Assembly (NCBI RefSeq): GCF_027532945.1
Contig: NZ_JAPZTZ010000029.1
Location: 1 to 64,000, forward strand
From: Phreatobacter sp.
GTDB taxonomy: Bacteria; Pseudomonadota; Alphaproteobacteria; Rhizobiales; Phreatobacteraceae
DNA: 64,000 nucleotides
Direction of reading: 5' to 3'
The number at the start of each line of letters is the position of its first letter. Within the stretch, counting starts at the first letter, position 1. A program made the translations under genes and the position numbers. Under the pieces are notes generated by a model. It saw only the letters and a program-made list of their open reading frames with translations, searched no databases and was not told the DNA's origin. Positions 50,203 to 58,406 of this stretch are shown here, one piece after another.

Positions 50203-51276
50203 ATGGTCATGACGCGCGTCGCGCGGCTCATCGCCGCCGCCATTCTGTTGCCGCTGCTCGCACTGACCGCCGTGGCGGCGGACTATCCCGAGCCGAAGCG
50301 CGGCACCTTTGTCGCCCGCGACTTCCGCTTCCACACCGGTGAGATGCTGCCGGAGGTGAAGCTCAGCTACCTCACCATCGGCAATCCGTCCGGCGAGCCG
50401 GTCCTCGTACTCCACGGCACGGCGGGTTCGGCGGCCAGCATGGTCAATCCGGGCTTTGCCGGCGAGCTCTTCGGGCCGGGCCAGCCGCTGGATGCGACGA
50501 AGTATTTCATCATCATCCCCGACGCGATCGGTGCGGGGCAGTCGTCGAAGCCCTCCGACGGGATGCGGGCCGCCTTCCCGCGCTACAATTACGACGACAT
50601 GGTCGCCGGCCATCACCGGCTGCTGACCGAGGGCCTCGGCATCCGCCGGGTGCGGCTGATCATCGGCAATTCCATGGGCGGCATGCATGCCTGGGTCTGG
50701 GGCGTCACCCATCCCGACTTCATGGACGCGCTGGTGCCCATGGCCTCGCAGCCGACCGAGATGTCGAGCCGCAACTGGATGATGCGGCGGCTGATCATCG
50801 ACTCGGTGCGCAACGATCCCGACTGGAACAACGGCAATTATACGTCTCAGCCGAGGGCGCTGCGCGTCGCCAATGTCTTCTATGGCATCGCCACCAATGG
50901 CGGTACGCTCGCCTACCAGGAGATGGCGCCGACCCGCGAGGCCGCCGACAAGCTGCTCGACGGGCGCCTCTCTGCGCCGTTCACGGCAGATGCCAACGAC
51001 TTCATGTACCAGTGGGATTCCTCGCGCGACTACAATCCGGCGCCGCGGCTCGACCGCATCCGCGTCCGTGTGCTTGCCATCAACTCCGCCGATGACGAGC
51101 GCAATCCGCCGGAGACGGGGATCATGGACCGCGAGCTGAAGCGCATTGCGCATGCGCGGCTGCTGCTCATCCCGGCGAGCGCCGCGACGCGCGGCCATGG
51201 CACGACCGGCATGGCGCGGTTCTGGAAGACGGAACTCGGCGCGTTCCTGGCGACGGTGCCCCGCCGGGGGTCGTGA
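50203..51276 (+). CDS. Exported alpha/beta hydrolase, MetX-like fold
   Basis: 357 residues, GGGAGG upstream. N-terminal signal peptide (LIAAAILLPLLALTAVAA). Nucleophile elbow IIGNSMGGMHAWVWG, plus TAGSAASMVNPGFAGELFG and VLAINSADDERNPPETG near the acid residue; candidate catalytic His in TRGHGTTG. The fold is related to homoserine acetyltransferases, but export argues for a hydrolase. Substrate unknown. Confidence 0.85.
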   Translation: MVMTRVARLIAAAILLPLLALTAVAADYPEPKRGTFVARDFRFHTGEMLPEVKLSYLTIGNPSGEPVLVLHGTAGSAASMVNPGFAGELFGPGQPLDATKYFIIIPDAIGAGQSSKPSDGMRAAFPRYNYDDMVAGHHRLLTEGLGIRRVRLIIGNSMGGMHAWVWGVTHPDFMDALVPMASQPTEMSSRNWMMRRLIIDSVRNDPDWNNGNYTSQPRALRVANVFYGIATNGGTLAYQEMAPTREAADKLLDGRLSAPFTADANDFMYQWDSSRDYNPAPRLDRIRVRVLAINSADDERNPPETGIMDRELKRIAHARLLLIPASAATRGHGTTGMARFWKTELGAFLATVPRRGS

Positions 51277-51280
51277 GGCT

Positions 51281-52363
51281 TTAGCCGAACTCGCTCGCGC
51301 TGGGCACCGCCGGCACGCCCGGCCCCGATACCGCTCTCGCCGCCAGGACGGCGCGGATCACCGCCGCCGCCATGACCTGCGCGGCGATGGCGCCGAGCGC
51401 CATCATGTTGCCGGTGACGCCGCTCTTGCCCGTCGCGACGCAGAACAGCGTGTCGCCGTCCCACATCGTGTGGATGGGGTCGATGGTGCGGGCGAGGCCG
51501 TCATGGGCCTGCTGGGCGATCTTCTGCGCCTGGGCCTTGGTCAGCTGCGCATCGGTCGCGACGATGCCGATGGTGGTCGCCATCCCCGGCTGGAGAGCGG
51601 GCGGAAGCTCGCCGCGCAGGATCGCCTGGGTGAGGCCGAGGCGGCGGCGGCCATCCTCGGTGCGGGTGCCGGCGATCACCTCGCCGGAGCGCGGGTCGAT
51701 GACGTCGCCGACCGCATTGACCGCCACCAGCGCGCCGACCGTCACCTTGCCGACCTTCACTGATGCCGTGCCGATGCCGCCCTTCATGGCGCGGGCGAGG
51801 CCATAGGCCTTGCCGACGGTCGCCCCTGCTCCGGCGCCGACCGAGCCCTCGGCGGGTGCCTCGGTGGTTGCGGCGGCGCAAGCCCTGTAGCCGGCCTCCG
51901 CGTCCGGGCGGATGCGGTGGTCGCCCATGCCGAGGTCGAAGAGGATGGCGGCCGGCACGATGGGCACACGCGCCGGTCCTGCCGGAAAGCCGATGCCCTT
52001 CTCCTCGAGAAAGCGCACTGCGCCGGTCGCGGCCTCGAGGCCGAAGGCGCTTCCCCCCGCCAGCATGATGGCGTGGACGCGGTCAACGAGGTTGGTGGGG
52101 TTGAGGAGGTCGGTCTCGCGCGTACCGGGGGCGGCGCCGCGCACATCGACGCCGGCCGTCGCCCCCTCCTCGGTGATCAGGACCGTGCATCCGGTGGGGC
52201 GGCGCGGATCGGTGAAGTGCCCGACCTTCACGCCGGCGACGTCGGTGATGGCGCCGCCGAGCGGCGGGGGTCTTCCGCCCTGGGCCTGGGCCGAGGCGGG
52301 CGTTGTCAGGGCCGAGAGCGCTCCCAGGCCGAAAAGAGCTGCGGTTGCGTCGCGCCGGTCCAT
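51281..52363 (-). CDS. P1-family (DmpA/S58) peptidase, exported
   Basis: 360 residues. Begins with a leader (RRDATAALFGLGALSALTTPASA), followed by GGAITDVAGVKVGHFTDPRRPTG (split: ITDVAGVKVGHFTD), the standard S58 opening. The autocleavage/nucleophile Ser lies in APAEGSVGAGAGATVGKA. This family covers L-aminopeptidases with D-esterase activity and beta-peptidases. Tail to tail with the alpha/beta hydrolase (4-base gap). Confidence 0.9.
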   Translation of the reverse strand: MDRRDATAALFGLGALSALTTPASAQAQGGRPPPLGGAITDVAGVKVGHFTDPRRPTGCTVLITEEGATAGVDVRGAAPGTRETDLLNPTNLVDRVHAIMLAGGSAFGLEAATGAVRFLEEKGIGFPAGPARVPIVPAAILFDLGMGDHRIRPDAEAGYRACAAATTEAPAEGSVGAGAGATVGKAYGLARAMKGGIGTASVKVGKVTVGALVAVNAVGDVIDPRSGEVIAGTRTEDGRRRLGLTQAILRGELPPALQPGMATTIGIVATDAQLTKAQAQKIAQQAHDGLARTIDPIHTMWDGDTLFCVATGKSGVTGNMMALGAIAAQVMAAAVIRAVLAARAVSGPGVPAVPSASEFG

Positions 52364-52428
52364 GATCGCCTCCGTGGTGCGTATCGACGGAGGCTAGACC
52401 GGTCACCGGAGGAGGTGAAGACGTGTTG

Positions 52429-52968
52429 TCACGCCCCCTTGGGCCGGAAGGCCACGCAATGGGCCGGGTTCGTCTCCAGGCGCGGACCCTCGATCAGGTC
52501 GATGCAATAGGGGATGGCGGGCATTACCGCGTCGAGGCACTCGCGGATGGAGGAGGGCTTTCCGGGCAGGTTGACGATGAGCGAGCGGCCACGGATGCCG
52601 GCGGTCTGTCGCGACAGGATGGCGGTCGGCACGACCTTGAGGCTGACCTGCCGCATCAGCTCGCCGAAGCCCGGCATCATCTTCTGGCAGACTGCTTCCG
52701 TCGCTTCGGGCGTCACGTCGCGGATCGCCGGGCCGGTGCCGCCAGTGGTGAGGATCAGCGGACAGTGTTCCTGGTCGGCCAGCTCGATCAGCGCCGCCTC
52801 GATCACCGCCTGCTCGTCGGGGATGACGCGCGGCACGGCGTGCCAGGGGCTCGCGAGGAGGTCGGTGAGGGCGGCGACGATGCCGGGGCCGCCCTTGTCC
52901 TCATAGAGGCCGCGGCTAGCGCGATCGGAGACGGTGACGACCCCGATGGGGATGGAGGTGCTGGTCAT
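52429..52968 (-). CDS. mogA: Molybdopterin adenylyltransferase
   Basis: 179 residues, usual length. Adenylates molybdopterin before Mo insertion. Contains GVVTVSDRASRGLYEDKGGP, LILTTGGTGPAIRDVTPEAT with the MoCF-domain GGTG loop and Asp, and SLIVNLPGKPSSIRECL. Its product would serve the molybdenum enzyme NasA in the same window, though it is not in that operon. Confidence 0.93.
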   Translation of the reverse strand: MTSTSIPIGVVTVSDRASRGLYEDKGGPGIVAALTDLLASPWHAVPRVIPDEQAVIEAALIELADQEHCPLILTTGGTGPAIRDVTPEATEAVCQKMMPGFGELMRQVSLKVVPTAILSRQTAGIRGRSLIVNLPGKPSSIRECLDAVMPAIPYCIDLIEGPRLETNPAHCVAFRPKGA

Positions 52969-52999
52969 GCATCCTCCCTAGCGCCGGCGCCCGGCATTC

Positions 53000-53575
53000 T
53001 CAATGCGGCGCGGCGGCCTCGTGATCCTCCCGGGTGAGGATCATGTCCACATGGGGCACATCGGCGCCACGGGCGGCGCTGGCCTTCACGCTCTCGCCAG
53101 TGCGGCGGAAGCCGAGCTTCTCCTGCACCCTGAGTGAGGCCGGATTGTCGGCAAAGGCGCCGGCCTCCAGCCGCTGGATCTCCGGGTCGCGGAAGGCGAG
53201 GGCGATCATTGCCCTGACAGCCTCGGTGGCGAAACCCTTGCCCCAGAAGGGCTTGCCGAACCACCAGCCGATGGTCGCCGTGTCATCCTGCCGGGAAAAG
53301 CTGACGAAGCCGACGAGGGCGTGCGGCTCCTTGGCCCGCGCCACGGCGAGAGCGAGCGAATCGCCTGTGAGGTTCGAGGCCAGCACGTCGCCGATGAAGG
53401 CGGAGGCATGGGCCTCGGTGTAGGGATGCGGCACGACCGCCAGCATCCGGGCGACATCCTTGTCGCCGGCGAGGCGAGCGAGGCGCGGCACGTCGTCGAA
53501 CGTCGGCTGGCGCAGCACCAGCCGCCGCGTCGTCAGCGGCACATGGGGCAGGAAGGGTCCCGTCATGGGGTTCAC
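53000..53575 (-). CDS. GNAT acetyltransferase (RimJ/RimL-like)
   Basis: 191 residues. TTRRLVLRQPTFDDVPRLARL opens the domain; IGWWFGKPFWGKGFATEAVR carries the acetyl-CoA loop; LEAGAFADNPASLRVQEKLGF is the C-terminal RimJ/L signature. Acceptor not known. Neighbours another GNAT gene with the same orientation. Confidence 0.88.
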   Translation of the reverse strand: MNPMTGPFLPHVPLTTRRLVLRQPTFDDVPRLARLAGDKDVARMLAVVPHPYTEAHASAFIGDVLASNLTGDSLALAVARAKEPHALVGFVSFSRQDDTATIGWWFGKPFWGKGFATEAVRAMIALAFRDPEIQRLEAGAFADNPASLRVQEKLGFRRTGESVKASAARGADVPHVDMILTREDHEAAAPH

Positions 53576-53621
53576 CTGCGAACCCCGCCGGCTGTGCCGG
53601 CGGGGGGCTGCGGGACGAGGC

Positions 53622-54269
53622 TCACGCCGGGCAGCACGCGATGACCTTCGGCGCCGAGCGCCTCAGGATCGGGTCGCGCCAGGCCTTCAGGCTCGCCCAG
53701 AGCGTGCGCTCCAGGCGGAACTTGTCGACCGGCACCGAACTCGCCAGCAGGCGCGAGCGGGTGAGGCCTGCGCCGACCCACTGGAAGCCGCAGCGCTCGA
53801 TGACCCGCCGCGACGCCGGATTGACGACGCGGGCGCGGGCGGCAACCGCCTCGGCGGCGCGATCCGTGAACAGGTGGTCGACGACGGCCCGGGCGGCCTC
53901 CGTCGCATAGCCGCGGCCCCAATGGGCGGTGCCGAGCCAGTAACCGATTTCGGGATCGCCTGTGTCGGGCATCACGAAGCCCGTCGCACCGATGGGCGCG
54001 CCGTTGGCCTTGAGGGTGATGAGAAGGGGATGGTCCTGGGAGGTCCAGGCGTTGGCGATCCAGTTTTCCGCGTCTTTCGCCGCATAGGGGTGCGGGAGAT
54101 TGGCCGTCATCTCGGCAATCCGTCGGTCATTGGCCAGCGCCACGACCGCCGGGACGTCCTCGAAACGCGGCACACGGAGAACGAGCCGCTCCGTCTCGAG
54201 GACGGGCATACAGCTCTCGCGCAGATCGCCGCCGAGGCGGCCTTCCAGTTCGGTTTCCAGGGCAGTCAT
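53622..54269 (-). CDS. GNAT acetyltransferase (RimJ/RimL-like)
   Basis: 215 residues from ATG 54269, AAGGAA upstream; an internal Met (CMPVLETERLVLR) is an alternative start closer to the domain. Same family layout as its neighbour: LETERLVLRVPRFEDVPAVVAL, IGYWLGTAHWGRGYATEAAR and ARVVNPASRRVIERCGFQ. The two adjacent genes are probably diverged duplicates, both acting on unknown substrates. Confidence 0.87.
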   Translation of the reverse strand: MTALETELEGRLGGDLRESCMPVLETERLVLRVPRFEDVPAVVALANDRRIAEMTANLPHPYAAKDAENWIANAWTSQDHPLLITLKANGAPIGATGFVMPDTGDPEIGYWLGTAHWGRGYATEAARAVVDHLFTDRAAEAVAARARVVNPASRRVIERCGFQWVGAGLTRSRLLASSVPVDKFRLERTLWASLKAWRDPILRRSAPKVIACCPA

Positions 54270-54329
54270 GGCAGGTTCCTTCCCTTGCCTGTCAGCGGGC
54301 CTGGAACCATTTCCAGGACCGAAGAAGAA

Positions 54330-54359
54330 GGGGCGCCCGGCTGTCTCGCCTGGCGCCCC
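54330..54359 (-). terminator. Terminator downstream of rpmA
   Basis: GGGGCGCC and GGCGCCCC (54330-54337, 54352-54359) form a perfect 8-bp stem with a 14-base loop. On the minus strand it is followed by TTCTTCTTC. It lies between rpmA and the acetyltransferase gene and separates the two units. Confidence 0.65.
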
Positions 54360-54429
54360 TCGATCTTCGATCCGCGATCATGGGGCAGCCTGGCGAACTC
54401 GCCGGCGGCCCCGATGTCGGTGCCGCCTG

Positions 54430-54699
54430 TTACTCGGCGGCGGCAATCATCGGAACAACCGACACGTAGGTACGGTCATTCGCTTTCGTTCGGAACTCTA
54501 CGCGGCCGTCGACGGTCGCGAAGAGCGTGTGATCCTTGCCAAGCCCGACATTGGTGCCGGGATGGAACTTCGTCCCGCGCTGACGCACGAGGATGTTGCC
54601 CGAAACGACCTGCTGGCCGCCGAACCGCTTCACACCGAGACGCTGGGCGTTCGAGTCGCGACCGTTACGCGACGAGCCGCCTGCCTTTTTGTGAGCCAT
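54430..54699 (-). CDS. rpmA: Ribosomal protein bL27
   Basis: 89 residues. Begins [20 protein letters not shown] with the flexible N-terminal arm that reaches the peptidyl transferase centre, then [20 protein letters not shown]. No N-terminal extension needing Prp cleavage is present. 76 bases after rplU, the conserved L21-L27 order. Confidence 0.97.
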   Translation of the reverse strand: MAHKKAGGSSRNGRDSNAQRLGVKRFGGQQVVSGNILVRQRGTKFHPGTNVGLGKDHTLFATVDGRVEFRTKANDRTYVSVVPMIAAAE

Positions 54700-54775
54700 G
54701 ATGAGCTCCCGATTCCGTTGGTCTTATAAGACGTGTTGTGCAGAGAGATGGCAAGAGCGTGGCGATGAGCCGCGC

Positions 54776-55447
54776 TTACTTGTCTTCCCCGGATTCCAGC
54801 TCGGCCTTGTCGACCTTGGCGCGCGGCGGCTTGCCCGCCAGCAGCTCCTTGGCCTGCTCGACCCATTCCTCGCGCGTGGCGCGGCCACGGAGCGCGAGCT
54901 CCTTGTCCTTCGCCTCGATGTCGGCCTCGCTCCAGGAGGCGATCTGCTCCCAGGAGGTGATGCCGGCGGCGCGCAGCTTCTTCTCGATCGTCGGGCCGAT
55001 GCCGGCGATCAGCGACAGGTTGGACGAGTCCATCTTGCCGGTCGGGGCGGCGGCCGCCTGGGCGACCTCGGCCTTGGCGGCCTTGCCCTCGGCCTTGTCG
55101 GCCTTCGGAGCAGCGGCCTTCGACGGCTTGGCGCCGCCGGTGAGGATCTCGGCGATGCGCACGATGGTCAGGTCCTGGCGGTGACCCTTCTTGCGCTTCG
55201 AATTCTGGCGGCGGCGCTTGCGGAACGAGATGGTCTTCGGGCCGCGGGCCTGCTTCACGACCTCGGCGGCCACGGAGGCGCCGGCCACGAAGGGGGAGCC
55301 GATGGTGATGCCGGCGTCGCCGCCGACCACGAGCACCTCGGGGAACACCACCGTCTCGCCGGCCGCGGCCTCGAGCTTCTCGATGGTGATCGTGTCGGCG
55401 GCGGCAACCTTGTATTGCTTGCCGCCAGTCTTGATGACTGCGTACAT
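54776..55447 (-). CDS. rplU: Ribosomal protein bL21 with C-terminal extension
   Basis: 223 residues, about twice the size of E. coli L21. Residues 1-~102 are the L21 domain ([44 protein letters not shown]). An Ala/Lys-rich linker follows, then a helix-hairpin-helix-like module at about 150-200 ([28 protein letters not shown]). Similar extensions occur in Hyphomicrobiales. Role of the extra domain unknown. Confidence 0.95.
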   Translation of the reverse strand: MYAVIKTGGKQYKVAAADTITIEKLEAAAGETVVFPEVLVVGGDAGITIGSPFVAGASVAAEVVKQARGPKTISFRKRRRQNSKRKKGHRQDLTIVRIAEILTGGAKPSKAAAPKADKAEGKAAKAEVAQAAAAPTGKMDSSNLSLIAGIGPTIEKKLRAAGITSWEQIASWSEADIEAKDKELALRGRATREEWVEQAKELLAGKPPRAKVDKAELESGEDK

Positions 55448-55879
55448 GTTTTCGGTCCTTGTCGACGATGCCTGGCGGGTCCGGAGGCGTGAGCCTCAAG
55501 CCTTGGCCGGCCGTCTTCTTGTTTGGTCTTGCCGCCGGCGGACCGGCGGTTGTCGGTGATTGTCCCGAACCGCCATCGGAACCCAAAGGTCCGCGACATG
55601 CGGGAGCGGGACGCGGCTCAATGATGGAAAAGGCGGCGCGAGTCAAGGCAAACCCACGACGCGCCGCCATTTTTCGCGGGTTGGGGGCCTCACGCCTCCC
55701 GTCGGCGCTACCCGGGCAAAACGCGCACATCGCGCGGACCTTCGAGCGCGGTCGCGCACCTCCCCAGCGCGAAATTCCACGCCTGCGCCCACGCCGCGCT
55801 TGAATGCGCCCGCTCGTTCCGCTATGTGCCGCTTCGCTTCAACTCGGGCGTTGCGCTTGCCGCATCGCCTTGCGACCGC
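55448..55879. other. Gap between rplU and tRNA-Ser
   Basis: 432 bases with no supported gene. It carries the rplU leader and a candidate promoter (minus strand, 55646-55618). The tRNA-Ser promoter should lie in the right part but was not placed. Confidence 0.5.
55618..55646 (-). promoter_or_regulatory. Candidate promoter for rplU-rpmA
   Basis: Minus strand: TTGACT (55646-55641), 17-base spacer, CATTGA (55623-55618). The -35 is a good match, the -10 only fair. It would give a leader of about 165 bases before rplU. Confidence 0.4.
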
Positions 55880-55969
55880 GGAGAGGTGGCTGAGTGGTTG
55901 AAAGCACCGCACTCGAAATGCGGCATACGGGCAACCGTATCGGGGGTTCGAATCCCTCCCTCTCCGCCA
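55880..55969 (+). tRNA. tRNA-Ser (anticodon CGA)
   Basis: 90 bases including CCA. Acceptor stem GGAGAGG pairs with CCTCTCC; anticodon stem CCGCA/TGCGG encloses CTCGAAA with anticodon CGA; a long variable arm (ATACGGGCAACCGTAT) is diagnostic of Ser; T-arm has TTCGAAT. Its 3' end is followed directly by decayed mobile-element sequence, making it the likely integration target for the island to the right. Confidence 0.96.
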
Positions 55970-56011
55970 ATCCCATCTGAAATCGCTGGTAAAATTTCGC
56001 TGTTGGGTGGC

Positions 56012-56338
56012 TTACCCTAACGGCTGCCCTAACGCGCCGCCGTCATGGATCTTTCCGAAACTCGGCTTGGCTCGCGTGGGCCGATCAGCGTGACGTCGAA
56101 CTTCTGTGAGACGTTTGCCACGCAAGATCGAGCGGTGGGCTGCGGCGTCTTTACACCGGGAATCTCCGTCCGCTTCTGGGCCGAGGCTGTGTGAAAACCT
56201 GCGCTGTGATGTCATTCGACAGCTGGTTCGGAGGTGCCAGATTGAACCGCCCCGCGTTCGCTTCTCGATCAGGAACGGCGCAAAGGACGCCCATTCCGCA
56301 TCGTTTATCAGCCCGCGAACCACCGCTGGCCTCCGCAA
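56012..56338 (-). pseudogene. Probable IS5-type transposase remnant
   Basis: The minus-strand open frame starts VVRGLINDAEWASFAPFLIE, which resembles the N-terminus of IS5-group transposases (LTDAEW...L-P-like). The rest of the frame has no transposase similarity I can see and the DDE core is missing, so at most a short fragment survives. No inverted repeats were identified. Confidence 0.4.
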
Positions 56339-56398
56339 AGAGCAGCGTTGAATCAGACATCAGGCGATTTGGGCGTTCCGTTTGTCCACACGACCTAG

Positions 56399-56667
56399 TT
56401 GTCCCCTAGCCGGACCCGGCTCGGGGAGCCGATGACAACCCGCCATTATGCGCGGCCGTTCGTCGAGTGGCTGGATCTTGCCGGGCTCGACCTTACGCTC
56501 TTCGGCACGCACAGACTGCGACGCACGATGGTCGCCTTGATCTACAAGAGGACCGGCAATCTGTGGGCCTGCCTGCTTTTGCGTGGACATGCCAAGCGGG
56601 AGACGACGACACGCTACCTGTGAGTGGAGCTCGACACGTTGTAGCTATCCAGAAAAGTCGATCTGTG
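56399..56667 (+). pseudogene. Tyrosine recombinase (integrase) C-terminal remnant
   Basis: The frame encodes SRTRLGEPMTTRHYARPFVE, then FGTHRLRRTMVALIYKRTGN with the catalytic His-x-x-Arg, LLLRGH with the second His, and TTRYL with the catalytic Tyr. After Leu an in-frame stop interrupts the normal continuation (VELDTL, another stop, LSRKVDL). The N-terminal half is missing. It is a broken integrase lying about 430 bases from tRNA-Ser, the usual place for an island integrase. Confidence 0.85.
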
Positions 56668-56935
56668 ACGGCCTGGCGGTGCTTCACTGCTGAATCTGCA
56701 GCCAAATCCGTCAAACTGGGCAGGAAATTGACCCTGTTCACGCTTGCGCAGTTGCTTCGGCATTGTCATTTTTGGAGCGCGGGTCGAAATTGCCGATGCT
56801 AGCCCATCCCTGACAACTCCATCTGGCGCGATGGAGCAGCGCCTTGAATGGTCCCGAGTGCCGTCTCCAGGCCTCGGAGCCTCCAACCATGGCGCCTCCT
56901 TGACAGGGCGCCTCTGCACCGAGGATCGAGCACCG
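56668..56935. other. Gap before the polysaccharide cluster
   Basis: 268 bases, no recognised gene. The frame of the next gene is open upstream, but the residues encoded there are not ABC-like. Probably holds the promoter of the cluster. Confidence 0.4.
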
Positions 56936-58396
56936 ATGCGGACGGAAATCGACACGCTCGTCGCGGGCACGGCGCCGTGGAGCCTCCGCGCCATAGGGCT
57001 GTCGAAGAGCTACAAGGTCTACCGGCAACCATCGGACCTTTTGAGCGAGATCATAACCGGAAGGCCCAGCCACGATCTAAAGCATGCGCTGCAAGATGTA
57101 AGCTTCACGATTGCGCCCGGCGAGGTGGTTGGCGTAATCGGGCCAAACGGGGCGGGTAAAAGCACATTGCTCAAAATAGTAGCCGGCACACTGGCGCCTA
57201 CCGCCGGCATACTGGACATTCGAGGCAAAATCTCGGCCATTCTTGAACTCGGCACCGGCTTCCACCCCGAATACACAGGTCACGACAACATCTATCTCGG
57301 TGGGTTGTGCATGGGTATGTCACGCGAGCAGATCGACCAGAAACATGACTGGATCGTGAAATTCGCTGAACTCGGGCCTGCGATCCATCAGCCGTTCAAG
57401 ACGTATTCGAGCGGCATGCAAGCGCGCTTAACCTTCGCCACGGCGATCAGCGTCGAGCCAGAGATCCTCATTATCGACGAGGCTCTGGCGGCGGGCGATG
57501 CCTACTTCGTCGCGAAATGCGGTCACCGTATCCGCCAGCTCTGCGAGAGCGGCGCAACCGTTCTGTTCGTCAGCCACTCGACGTACCAGATTGCCGCTCT
57601 GTGCCAACGGGCCATCTGGATCGAGGACGGGCGCGTGCGCGAGATCGGAAGCGCGGTGGACGTGTGCCGCCATTACGACTACGCGGTGCACGAGCGCATC
57701 TCGGGCGGCGAGGGCAGTATGGTCGCTGTGCAGGCGACGGCGACCGGCAGCGCCTTCGACGCTCCCGCCGAGCAGGGGAACGCGCCTGCCATCGCGATAC
57801 CTGACGTCTCAACCGACGAGGATCCGATGCGCGAGGATCCGTCTTTCGCGACAGCGCGCAGGCTGGAGGGCGAGCTTGAGGTTATCGGCCTCGAGACCGT
57901 CCATGCCGAAATCTATCGCCGAGGCCCTTCGCGCATCACCTCGGTTCGGCTGCTCGACGCGGAAGGCCGAGCATTCTCCCGACTGAGGACATGGGACGAG
58001 GCACAGCTCGTGGTCGCGTATGAGTATCAACAACCGGCGACCGCGGAGGAACCGACGCTCGGCTTGTCGATAGCCATCAATAGACGCCATGACCTGCTCT
58101 CGGTCGCTATGTTCTCCATGGTCAATCCGGTCACCGATGAAGGCCTGGTTGGCTATGAGGAGGTCGAATGGCGCCGTCGCGCGTTTGGGCGCGGCGTCCT
58201 CGTGGCGAGATTTCCGCATATCGAGCTTCTGGAGGGAGAGTACCTGCTCTCACTCGGGATCCAGCACAACGTGCCCAGCACCAGCGACTTCCACGAATAC
58301 CATCACATGCGTTACGTGCTCCGCGTTGGACGCAACGGTTACCCGAGCGGGTCGATTTTTCACCCTCTTGTCGAATGGCGCCACTTTCCGCGCTGA
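56936..58396 (+). CDS. Polysaccharide ABC exporter ATPase (Wzt-type)
   Basis: 486 residues from ATG 56936, GAGGAT upstream. The ABC domain (about 15-250) has GPNGAGKSTLLKIVAG, TYSSGMQARLTFATAI and EILIIDEALAAGDAYF, which is the O-antigen/teichoic-acid exporter group. After a linker, residues ~320-480 form a Wzt_C-like beta-sandwich (SVRLLDAEGRAFSRLRTWDE, split at AEGR), which in E. coli Wzt binds the glycan end. The permease Wzm is not adjacent, although the two are normally paired. Confidence 0.9.
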   Translation: MRTEIDTLVAGTAPWSLRAIGLSKSYKVYRQPSDLLSEIITGRPSHDLKHALQDVSFTIAPGEVVGVIGPNGAGKSTLLKIVAGTLAPTAGILDIRGKISAILELGTGFHPEYTGHDNIYLGGLCMGMSREQIDQKHDWIVKFAELGPAIHQPFKTYSSGMQARLTFATAISVEPEILIIDEALAAGDAYFVAKCGHRIRQLCESGATVLFVSHSTYQIAALCQRAIWIEDGRVREIGSAVDVCRHYDYAVHERISGGEGSMVAVQATATGSAFDAPAEQGNAPAIAIPDVSTDEDPMREDPSFATARRLEGELEVIGLETVHAEIYRRGPSRITSVRLLDAEGRAFSRLRTWDEAQLVVAYEYQQPATAEEPTLGLSIAINRRHDLLSVAMFSMVNPVTDEGLVGYEEVEWRRRAFGRGVLVARFPHIELLEGEYLLSLGIQHNVPSTSDFHEYHHMRYVLRVGRNGYPSGSIFHPLVEWRHFPR

Positions 58397-58406
58397 GATT
58401 GATGCC

